DNA of 17,741 bases from CAYMKL01 sp964390805. GTDB taxonomy: Bacteria > Chloroflexota > Anaerolineae > VGOG01. Shown here in pieces: positions 1 through 5,745 of the stretch. The translations under genes were made by a program, and so were the position numbers. The notes beneath the pieces are model-generated. The model had not been told where the DNA came from. It saw nothing but the letters and a program-made list of their open reading frames with translations, and searched no databases. Position 1 is the stretch's first letter; each line of letters starts with the position of its first letter. The stretch spans positions 1 through 17,741 of the forward strand of contig CAYMKL010000136.1 of NCBI GenBank assembly GCA_964390805.1, written 5' to 3'.

Positions 1-366
1 AAGAGCATTCCCCTGGATCAACTGGCAGTAGGCGACAAAAGGTCCTGTGTCGTTTGGGGGGCACGTTGCAGGATCGGAGGGTTCTCTCCACCCAAAGAAG
101 ATCGCCCCTGTTGCCGGCTCTAACCCGGTAACTGGGTCCGGCGGGCTCACGTTCTGCACCTGGATCCAGGTCGACCAGTCACCAGTTCCGTATCCACCAT
201 AAGGCGGACCTACGGGATCATCACCTATATCTATACGCGGAATCTGAAACCTGACTCCGGCAGTTGGGTCGGCTGCTACAGTGCCGACCGTCATCAGTCC
301 CACCAACAGTCCCAGCACCAATATTCCCAATGCCAGGCCTAACACAGACCAACGTTTCTTACTCAT
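1..366 (-). CDS. Secreted protein, 3' end outside the window
   Basis: The frame is open from an ATG at 366 to the window edge (122 codons, no stop), so only the N-terminal part is visible. The start is supported by an AAGGAGGC ribosome site about 8 bases upstream. Residues 1-32 form a signal peptide: MSKKR, a long Leu/Gly/Val hydrophobic core, and a likely cleavage after VAA. The mature part begins ADPTAGVRF and is rich in Gly, Pro, Asp and Trp (GGYGTGDWSTWIQVQN), typical of an extracellular beta-rich protein. It has two Cys in the visible part, which could form a disulfide. I do not recognise the family. It is the last gene of the minus-strand series, about 200 bases downstream of the GIIKGD peptide gene, so it could be co-transcribed with it. 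I am confident it is real and exported; the function is unknown. Confidence 0.8.
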   Translation of the reverse strand, partial: MSKKRWSVLGLALGILVLGLLVGLMTVGTVAADPTAGVRFQIPRIDIGDDPVGPPYGGYGTGDWSTWIQVQNVSPPDPVTGLEPATGAIFFGWREPSDPATCPPNDTGPFVAYCQLIQGNAL

Positions 367-564
367 TTTCGAGCCTCCTTTTGTTTTTTAGTAGTTAGCT
401 GGTTTAATAAATAGCGGCTTAGTTTAGCCAAAATTCGTAATCACTCACGTGATAGCATTTTGAGACCCAAGCGGGCCTTGTCTTCATAGTGGCCACTGGG
501 ACGATGACCTGTTCAGACACCCGCTGGAGACTCCAGCATATCAAGTGAATAAGTTACAGCAATT

Positions 565-771
565 CTAAACAGAGGGTGCTAGATCCCCCTTGATGATGCC
601 CGCGCTCGGGGCGGAGAAATCGCCCTTGATGATGCCCGCGCTCGGGGCAGAGAAGTCACCCTTGATGATGCCCGCGATCTTGAAAGAAGCAAGGCTCTCA
701 GCCAGATTGACGCTTAACAAAAGGCCGAGGATCAACGCCATACAAAAGATGTACCAAAGTGTCCTTTTCAT
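565..771 (-). CDS. Small exported protein built of GIIKGDFSAPSA repeats
   Basis: A 68-residue product starts at the ATG at 771, which has AAGGAGGT about 8 bases upstream; a further in-frame ATG at 792 lacks this support. Residues 1-31 look like a signal peptide (MKRTLWYIF, then a Leu-rich core ending LAESLAS). The remainder is almost only a tandem repeat of 12 residues, GIIKGDFSAPSA, present 2.5 times, followed by LAPSV and the stop. At DNA level the unit is 36 bp. Differences between units fall on third codon positions (GGT/GGC/GGG, GAC/GAT, TCT/TCC) and leave the peptide unchanged, except F to L in the last unit, which suggests selection on the peptide. Such a layout (export signal plus identical short cassettes) resembles peptide pheromone or other processed-peptide precursors. 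That role is inferred, and I know of no described family. A micro-ORF with the same motif ends at its ribosome site. Confidence 0.75.
   Translation of the reverse strand: MKRTLWYIFCMALILGLLLSVNLAESLASFKIAGIIKGDFSAPSAGIIKGDFSAPSAGIIKGDLAPSV
587..674. repeat. 36-bp tandem repeat, about 2.5 copies
   Basis: Units begin at 587, 623 and 659, each with CCCTTGATGATGCCCGCG on the plus strand. They encode the GIIKGDFSAPSA cassettes on the minus strand. A further isolated copy of the core (GTCGCCCTTGATGATGCC) lies at 795-812, upstream of the gene. Confidence 0.9.
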
Positions 772-776
772 TTTCC

Positions 777-827
777 TTACCTCCTTGAGCAAAAGTCGCC
801 CTTGATGATGCCTACTTGATTACCCAT
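777..827 (-). CDS. Micro-ORF carrying one GIIKGDF cassette
   Basis: This 16-residue reading frame, MGNQVGIIKGDFCSRR, starts at the ATG at 827 with AAGGAGGC about 10 bases upstream. Its TAA stop (777-779) lies just after the AGGAGG used by the next gene and 5 bases before that gene's ATG, so the two would be translationally coupled. It contains the same GIIKGDF motif as the downstream repeat protein. It spells that motif with its own synonymous codons (GGC GAC TTT, where the repeat units use GGT GAC TTC and GGC GAT TTC). It has no signal peptide and ends in a Cys and two Arg. It could be a translated signal or leader peptide, or a degenerate fragment of an ancestral repeat gene. The ribosome site and silent differences favour translation, but the length makes this uncertain. 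Confidence 0.45.
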   Translation of the reverse strand: MGNQVGIIKGDFCSRR

Positions 828-884
828 TTACTCTTGCCTCCTTCATTAGTTCGCGAATGGCCTCGCCCTGGCGCCTCTCTGATC

Positions 885-1103
885 TCAGACAATGTACTTC
901 CTCTTGTTCCAAGAGACGCCAAAACCGTTGCACTGTTCGCGGATAAAACCAACCAGATTCTCCATGCCCTTGAAGTAGTTCTTCTGTCCTGTTTGAACGT
1001 TTTCGACACTGCCCCGCCACTCAGGATGCTCGTCCTCCACCTCCCGCGGTTCTTCCCAAATGCGGATGAAGAAGGACACGTACTTTCGTTGCTGAAGCGA
1101 CAT
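885..1103 (-). CDS. Small conserved-looking protein of unknown function
   Basis: A 72-residue soluble product starts at the ATG at 1103. A purine-rich AAAGGGGAG site lies about 5 bases upstream, which is why I prefer it to the ATG at 1151 that falls inside the hairpin region. The sequence opens MSLQQRKYVSFFIRIWEEPRE and continues with an acidic stretch, then EWRGSVENVQTGQKNYF, and ends in a basic tail. The RIWEEPRE...WRGxVExVQxGxxxYF pattern reminds me of short hypothetical proteins common in Chloroflexota, but I cannot name a family. No membrane segment or catalytic motif is visible. It is the first gene behind the promoter at 1156-1161 and precedes the GIIKGD micro-ORF by 57 bases, so the three small genes probably share a transcript. 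Confidence 0.65.
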   Translation of the reverse strand: MSLQQRKYVSFFIRIWEEPREVEDEHPEWRGSVENVQTGQKNYFKGMENLVGFIREQCNGFGVSWNKRKYIV

Positions 1104-1128
1104 AGTTTCTCCCCTTTCCGCAGCTAAT

Positions 1129-1158
1129 AAAAAACTGCTGTTAACTTTCAACAGCAGT
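1129..1158 (-). terminator. Rho-independent terminator or attenuator
   Basis: Perfect 9-bp arms (ACTGCTGTT at 1134-1142, AACAGCAGT at 1150-1158) enclose a 7-base loop. On the minus strand the stem is followed directly by TTTTTT and ATT. It lies only about 25 bases before the start of the 885-1103 gene, so it either blocks read-through from the regulator side or attenuates this small operon. Confidence 0.75.
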
Positions 1159-1164
1159 ATACCA
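1156..1164 (-). promoter_or_regulatory. Extended -10 promoter overlapping the terminator
   Basis: On the minus strand the sequence TGGTATACT fits an extended -10 (TG-N-TATACT; hexamer at 1156-1161). No good -35 is seen 16-18 bases upstream. A transcript starting about 7 bases downstream would begin inside the first arm of the hairpin and so would not form the full terminator. Confidence 0.4.
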
Positions 1165-1192
1165 AATAGGCATCAATTATCTGTTAGAGGAG

Positions 1193-1229
1193 CGTCAGAG
1201 AAACGTCAAAGTTCCTTAAGATTCCGTCA
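1193..1229. promoter_or_regulatory. CGTCA direct repeats, candidate operator
   Basis: CGTCAGAG (1193-1200) and CGTCAAAG (1204-1211) are spaced exactly 11 bases, and a further CGTCA lies at 1225-1229. SARP/BTAD regulators are known to bind short direct repeats at about 11-base spacing, and such a regulator is the neighbouring gene. The distance to the -10 at 1156 is larger than usual, so this is tentative. Confidence 0.25.
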
Positions 1230-1293
1230 TCTGACAGCGAATTCGCAACTACTACTCACCCAATGTCATTAAGTTAAGGGAGCGAGCGTCGGC

Positions 1294-1440
1294 CGAGTAG
1301 GTCTGGGAAGACCGTATCGAGGCCACGCGAGCGGCTTTGCAGTGCATCTCACATTGCATGAGCCGCGCCTTGGTCTCGATACGCTGGTTTCGGTACGCCG
1401 CCGCTTCGCTAACGGGCTACTCAACCCAAGTCGCTACTCG
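1294..1440. repeat. Nested palindromic (REP/MITE-like) element
   Basis: Nested inverted repeats define the element: CGAGTAG (1294-1300) with CTACTCG (1434-1440), CGTATCGAGGCC (1313-1324) with GGTCTCGATACG (1372-1383, one mismatch), and GCGGCT (1331-1336) with AGCCGC (1361-1366). The GTCTCGATACG...CTACTCGACC wording matches a widespread style of bacterial intergenic palindrome. No coding sequence is seen. Confidence 0.6.
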
Positions 1441-1465
1441 ACCCTTCAAATGCAGGCAACGGTGG

Positions 1466-1500
1466 GGATTGCTTCGTCGCTCCGCTTCTCGCAATGACAC
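1466..1500. repeat. Short interspersed repeat (GATTGCTTCGTCGCTCC type)
   Basis: The stretch GGATTGCTTCGTCGCTCCG...TCTCGCAATGACAC has ATTGC/GCAAT ends. It resembles a repeat I associate with many environmental bacterial genomes, including Chloroflexota. A copy count in the host genome would confirm this. Confidence 0.5.
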
Positions 1501-1535
1501 ACCACACCCGATCACTGCCATCGATCAGTCCGTCT

Positions 1536-1559
1536 GGCCTGGATTTGGCAATCCAGGCC
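1536..1559. repeat. Perfect 10-bp-arm palindrome
   Basis: GGCCTGGATT (1536-1545) and AATCCAGGCC (1550-1559) enclose the 4-base loop TGGC. No T-run follows on either strand, so it is more likely a repeat element than a terminator. Confidence 0.6.
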
Positions 1560-1719
1560 CAGCAAATTGGATCCACCGAGACTCAAGACAAAGGCGGGAA
1601 TGGTTTCAGTGCAGGGGGGAATTGCGTGTAGAGGATTTGCGGTGAGTAAACGTTAGGGGTAGGGTAGAGCTTTGAAGATTATTGAGGAGAATCTATCAGG
1701 AGGGCGATCTTTAGAGGAG

Positions 1720-1737
1720 GTCGTCAGAGCTGACGAC
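1720..1737. promoter_or_regulatory. 18-bp palindrome over the regulator stop codon
   Basis: GTCGTCAG and CTGACGAC are perfect arms around AG, straddling the regulator's TGA (1724-1726). It contains CGTCAGAG, the same octamer as at 1193-1200. It could be a binding site or the stem of a weak terminator, though no T-run follows. Confidence 0.3.
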
Positions 1738-4700
1738 GGACTGTCTTGGCCCTCTCGAGCCTCTCGGCAGCCCCTGTTCTCTCGAAGATCTCAATAGCCT
1801 GGGAGAGGTATTCCTGGGCCCGGTCTACCTCTCCTTTGTCTTTCAGCACCAGTCCACATTCGTAGTAACTCTTGCCGAGCTCATGTTCGTTTCCTAGGGC
1901 CTTCAGCATGCTTATGCTCTCTGAGAAATGTCTTTCACCCTCTTCCCACTGCTGGCATCCCAGGGCATTGACCTTTCCCAACACTCGGTGCGCCACTCCT
2001 TCAAAGGTCTTGTCGCCAATTTTGTGGGCCATCTCAAGAGAAGCATGACCGCATTCCAGGGCCTCTGCAACTTCACCGAGAGCCAGGGCAACCTCGGCCA
2101 TGCCCCGATAGGTTTCTGGCAAGAGCCATTCACACTCTATGTCCCCACAGATGTTCACTGATTCTTCCAGGTGATTAAGAGCCTGGGAATAATCTTCTTT
2201 GCGGAAGAGAATCAGCCCCAGATTGGTGAAGGATATAGCCAGTCCATAGATGTCCCCGATTTCTTTCTTAAGCTCGAAGCTTCGGCGATGATATTCGAGG
2301 GCCTTGTCATAGTTGCCCTGTCGCTCATAGACCACCCCGAGGTTGTTGTAAAGAACAGCAGTGCCGTGCGTGTCCCCATTTTCAATTCTAATGGCCAGGC
2401 TCTTCTCGAAGTGCTCGGTGGCGCGGGGGTAATCGTTCCAGTTCAGGTAAATGGATCCCAGGTTATTATATATCCGCGCCCGCTCCTTCCGGCTATCCAC
2501 ATTCTCAGGCAGTTTCTCTATCATGTCCAGGCTCTGTTGGCAGAGTCTAGTGGCCTCCTCGTACCGCCCTTGACGAATACTCAAAAACGCCATACCGCTA
2601 TCCAGCCTGACCATCTCCAGTGAGGGGCCATCGGATTCAAGAATCCTCATGCCGGTCCTAAAATGCTCCAGTGCTAGATTGCGCCCCCCGTTTCTCTCAT
2701 ATACTCTGCCCATCTTGCGATGGATCTCAGCTACCTGTCTTTTGTCCAACCCCTGCCCCGCGCTGTCCAGCACCGACTTGTAGCTTTCTATCGCCTTATG
2801 ATGTTTTCCCACCAGGGCATAAACATCGCCCAATCCCTCATAGATGGTTGCCAACTCCTCCTCGCTCTCCGTAAGTTCCAGCGCTCTCTGATAATAAGCA
2901 AGGGCTTCCTCATTGGCGTAGAGTTCTCTGGCCCTGTCACCGGCCCTGATGGTGTGTTTCAGGGCTTTCTCCCTATCCCCTCCCGCCGTAAAGTGATGGG
3001 CCAATTGGCTGACCACCTCATCGAGGCGATTATGGTATTCTATCTCCAGAGCCTCGCCCACTCGCCGATGCACTTGCTGCCGCCTGGCTCCACTCATCTG
3101 CTGATAAGTCACCTCTCTGATCTTGGCATGGCTGAAGTCGTAGCTACTGCCTTTTATACCTACCTCGACTTCTTTGATCAATTGTGCACGCAGCAACCTG
3201 TCGAAGGCGTCAAGGGCCTCGTCCGCGCTTTTGTCGCAAGCCCTCTGGACGGTGGCGAAGTAGAACTGCTGACGAAAGACAGCGGCTGTCTCCAGCACTT
3301 GATGGCTCACCTCTTCTAAACGGTTGAGGCGGGCTTGAATGACATCGCGCATACTGGGAGGGATTGAGATCTGGGCATAGTTGGTGGCGAAATCTTTGAG
3401 GTCTGTGCTCCAGCCATGCTCATCTCGATATAGAACGCCCTCCTCAAGAAGGGAGCGGACGACCTCGAAGATGAAGAAGGGATTGCCCTCCGTATCCTGA
3501 TATAGTCTGCGGCTGAATTTCTCGCCCCCACTTTCCATGCCCGCCATCTCTCTGATCAGAGTGGTCACGTCTTCCAGGGTGAGGCGATGCAGACTGATCC
3601 TTGCCAGAAGGCCATCTTGCTTGAGGCTGCGCATCATATTGGCTAACTGCCCATTAAGGTCTTCAGTACGATAAGCACCAACGAGCAGTATCCTCTCCCT
3701 GGTGACGTGACGAGCCAGGTATTGCAAAAGGGCCAGAGTCGCTTGATCGGCCCAATGGAGGTCATCAAGAAAGAGGATCAGAGGACGTTGGCGTGAGAGA
3801 GCAACCAGGAACCGGACAACTCCCTCAAAGAGGCGGCTACGCTCAGTTTCGCCGTTCAGGGGCACACTGTTGGGGAGGTCTGGTAGCACCTCGCTGAGTT
3901 CGGGGACCAGCTTGCTTACTTCCCTTAGCCATAGACTGGATATCTGAAGCCCGTGTATATCCAGTGTTGGCAGATAACCCCGCAGGGCTTCGACCAGGGG
4001 TTGATAAGGCAGGGTCATTTCAGACTCGTAACACCGGCCTATCAGCAGGTGAAAATCGGACTCTGCCCTATCGAGCAACTCCTGTACCAGCCGGGTCTTG
4101 CCAATGCCAACTTCGCCATCAATGATGACCAGTTGACCCCTTCCCTGGCTTGCGGCCTCCAGGTAGCGGATCAATTGGGCGTATTCCTTGTCTCTACCAA
4201 CCAGGCTTGAGCTCAAATACTCCGGCTTCGGCCACGGGCGCAGCGGCGACGGACGGGGCTGCCACCGGATTTCGACACTCGGTTCTCTCGTCGGCGCCTC
4301 CACTTCCCTGGGCTGGGGTTCCACTAATTCCTGACGGAGTATCTGGTCATAAAGGGTCGTGGTCTCGGCCAACGGAGCGACGCCTAACTCTCGCTCTATG
4401 ACATCCTTGCATATCTCGTACTGACGCAGGGCCGCGCTGCGATTGCCAGCCAGGTAGTACAGGCGCATCAGTTGGCGATGGATGTTCTCTTGAAGGTTAT
4501 CGCGGCTGAGTATCTGAATGGCGTAGACGGTGGCTTTCTCGTATTCGCCCTGATTGCCGCAGTAATCGCTTAGCTCTGTGAGGGCCTCCAGGTATCTTCT
4601 CTGTAACCTCTGCCGCTCGAAAAAGGACCAGTCTTCGAACTCGTAGGCGTTTCTGATGAAGAAGCCCTCGAGGAAATCGCCCCGATACAGCTCCACCGCC

Positions 4701-5083
4701 TTGCCCCAGTTGTCCATCCTAAGCCGGTCACTGTTGGCCTTTGCATCTAGCAGTTTCTCGAACTCCTCTGTGTCTAGCCAGTAATCGGCCTCAGGGTCAA
4801 AACAGAGAGTGTTGCTTTCGGCTAAGACGTATTTCTCGGCGGGCTTGCTGCCTGGCGCCAGGTTGCGACGCAATTCATAGAGGGTGTTGCGCAAGCTACC
4901 TTTGGCCTGGCGTTCGCTGGTCTCTCCCCAGAACAAGGTAGCCAGCTTCTCTCGAGAATGAGCCTGGCGATTGGAGACCAGGTAATAGAATAGGGCTTGG
5001 GCTTTTTGAGAGGTGATATTGAGTGGAACGTCATCACAGGTGATGGTGGGGGAGCCAAAGAGGTGTATTCTCAAGACCGGCAT
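1724..5083 (-). CDS. SARP-like BTAD/AAA-ATPase/TPR transcriptional regulator
   Basis: A 1119-residue multidomain regulator of the AfsR/SARP style. Residues 1-95 are an OmpR-type winged-helix DNA-binding domain (LRIHLFGSPTI, then SREKLATLFWGE...LRNTLYELRR). Residues 100-250 are the bacterial transcriptional activation (BTAD) helical domain. After a Pro-rich linker, residues 294-560 are an AAA_16/STAND-type ATPase with Walker A GEVGIGKT (323-330) and Walker B LILFLDD (435-441) followed by LHWAD. From about 690 to 1110 there are many TPR repeats, for example YNNLGSIYLNWNDYPRATEH. ATP binding plus a TPR sensor suggests ligand- or partner-gated activation. The ATG at 5083 has AGGAGGG 5 bases upstream. 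It has its own leader with a dyad and a -10 site. Its target is unknown; the small-peptide operon downstream is a candidate by proximity. Confidence 0.95.
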   Translation of the reverse strand: MPVLRIHLFGSPTITCDDVPLNITSQKAQALFYYLVSNRQAHSREKLATLFWGETSERQAKGSLRNTLYELRRNLAPGSKPAEKYVLAESNTLCFDPEADYWLDTEEFEKLLDAKANSDRLRMDNWGKAVELYRGDFLEGFFIRNAYEFEDWSFFERQRLQRRYLEALTELSDYCGNQGEYEKATVYAIQILSRDNLQENIHRQLMRLYYLAGNRSAALRQYEICKDVIERELGVAPLAETTTLYDQILRQELVEPQPREVEAPTREPSVEIRWQPRPSPLRPWPKPEYLSSSLVGRDKEYAQLIRYLEAASQGRGQLVIIDGEVGIGKTRLVQELLDRAESDFHLLIGRCYESEMTLPYQPLVEALRGYLPTLDIHGLQISSLWLREVSKLVPELSEVLPDLPNSVPLNGETERSRLFEGVVRFLVALSRQRPLILFLDDLHWADQATLALLQYLARHVTRERILLVGAYRTEDLNGQLANMMRSLKQDGLLARISLHRLTLEDVTTLIREMAGMESGGEKFSRRLYQDTEGNPFFIFEVVRSLLEEGVLYRDEHGWSTDLKDFATNYAQISIPPSMRDVIQARLNRLEEVSHQVLETAAVFRQQFYFATVQRACDKSADEALDAFDRLLRAQLIKEVEVGIKGSSYDFSHAKIREVTYQQMSGARRQQVHRRVGEALEIEYHNRLDEVVSQLAHHFTAGGDREKALKHTIRAGDRARELYANEEALAYYQRALELTESEEELATIYEGLGDVYALVGKHHKAIESYKSVLDSAGQGLDKRQVAEIHRKMGRVYERNGGRNLALEHFRTGMRILESDGPSLEMVRLDSGMAFLSIRQGRYEEATRLCQQSLDMIEKLPENVDSRKERARIYNNLGSIYLNWNDYPRATEHFEKSLAIRIENGDTHGTAVLYNNLGVVYERQGNYDKALEYHRRSFELKKEIGDIYGLAISFTNLGLILFRKEDYSQALNHLEESVNICGDIECEWLLPETYRGMAEVALALGEVAEALECGHASLEMAHKIGDKTFEGVAHRVLGKVNALGCQQWEEGERHFSESISMLKALGNEHELGKSYYECGLVLKDKGEVDRAQEYLSQAIEIFERTGAAERLERAKTVRRQL

Positions 5084-5116
5084 CTACGCCCTCCTCGGGC
5101 CGACAAAGAAGAGCAA

Positions 5117-5147
5117 GGCAATGATGGATTGTAATCCACACCTTGCC
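5117..5147. promoter_or_regulatory. Imperfect dyad in the regulator leader
   Basis: The core TGGATT-GT-AATCCA is a perfect palindrome, and outer arms GGCAA and CCTTGCC extend it with a short bulge. It lies between the candidate -10 and the regulator's ribosome site, so it may be an autoregulatory operator or an mRNA hairpin. Confidence 0.4.
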
Positions 5148-5182
5148 ATTACAACTCAATCAATAATATAGCGTTTCCACCT

Positions 5183-5188
5183 ATTATA
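5183..5188 (-). promoter_or_regulatory. Candidate -10 box for the SARP-like regulator
   Basis: A consensus TATAAT lies on the minus strand about 100 bases before the regulator's start codon. No recognisable -35 hexamer is present at the normal distance, which would fit an activator-dependent promoter. Confidence 0.45.
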
Positions 5189-5192
5189 ACGC

Positions 5193-5215
5193 AAAAACGC
5201 CGTTTTAGATACGGC
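5193..5215 (-). terminator. Possible weak terminator after the zinc-ribbon gene
   Basis: On the minus strand GCCGT, a 7-base loop and ACGGC are followed by G and five T. The stem is only 5 bp, so it is marginal. It is positioned where the upstream operon should end and just before the regulator promoter. Confidence 0.4.
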
Positions 5216-5248
5216 CTAAACCTTAAAATTTCGGAACCAATTTCAAAT

Positions 5249-5743
5249 CTATTCTCTCACCAGCTCTAGCTCGCCGCCGCAGTTGGGGCACTTGTGCAGG
5301 GGCTTCTTGACGCTGAATTCGCTGCCACAGTAGGCGCAGCGGCGCACGACTTTCACTTCCATCAGGCCGGGGAAGACGTAGAGGTCCTTCTCAGGCCCGC
5401 GCTCCCGTCGGCACTCCCCTCTCCCCTCCAGCACACCGAGGGCCCGCTGAGCAGCATCGGTGGGCACATTGAGCTCGGCCACGATCTGGGCCAGGCTGAC
5501 CTCGGCGCTGCCTCTAGTCCGAACCAGGTCTATGATGCTGTCGGCCAGTCGCTCAGGCTCTAACTGCTGATCCCGCCGCCAGGTGAGGGCGCTCCAGGCG
5601 GCCACACCACCGCCAATGGCGAGCAGGATCAGCGACAGGGGCAGCCGTCCCGGCTCGCGAGTAGCCGCGCACAGGAAAAGGAGCCCCAGGACCAAAAGGA
5701 CTACTGAAACAACGAAAGCGGCAATCAAGATCGTTCGTTTCAT
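5249..5743 (-). CDS. Two-helix membrane protein with zinc ribbon
   Basis: A 164-residue product. The start at 5743 is chosen because GGAGGGG lies 6 bases upstream and the ATG begins 2 bases after the stop of the preceding gene; an ATG at 5758 would overlap that gene. Residues 4-27 and about 34-55 are two membrane segments. They are followed by a short basic loop (WRRDQQ) and a helical section (LADSIIDLVRTRGSAEVSLAQIVAEL...) that reads like a small winged helix. The C-terminus holds CAYCGSEF and CPNCGG, a four-Cys zinc ribbon. The topology would place the winged-helix-like part and ribbon in the cytoplasm. It may dock the coiled-coil partner or sense something at the membrane. Its specific role is unknown. 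It is the last gene of the radical SAM operon. Confidence 0.8.
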   Translation of the reverse strand: MKRTILIAAFVVSVVLLVLGLLFLCAATREPGRLPLSLILLAIGGGVAAWSALTWRRDQQLEPERLADSIIDLVRTRGSAEVSLAQIVAELNVPTDAAQRALGVLEGRGECRRERGPEKDLYVFPGLMEVKVVRRCAYCGSEFSVKKPLHKCPNCGGELELVRE

Positions 5744-5745
5744 GA

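Larger units (their letters stand above)
1159..1719. other. Gene-free interval between regulator and small-gene operon
   Basis: No reading frame with a convincing start or protein-like composition is visible on either strand here. The interval holds the candidate operator repeats, a GCGAATTCGC palindrome (1237-1246) and three different palindromic repeat elements. The rest (about 1560-1719) shows nothing I can name. Confidence 0.6.

Noticed and set aside
523..537. Palindrome GCTGGAG-A-CTCCAGC after the GIIKGD gene
   Set aside because: It could suggest a terminator, but the spacer is one base and no T-run follows on either strand.
587..812. 36-bp repeats read as a CRISPR-like array
   Set aside because: The units are contiguous without spacers and are in frame within a coding sequence.
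812..1020. Two overlapping frames on the minus strand ending at 812 and 820
   Set aside because: Both are alternative frames of the 885-1103 gene, with protein-like wording only at their ends. The frame ending at 820 (RELMKEARVNG) has no plausible start of its own.
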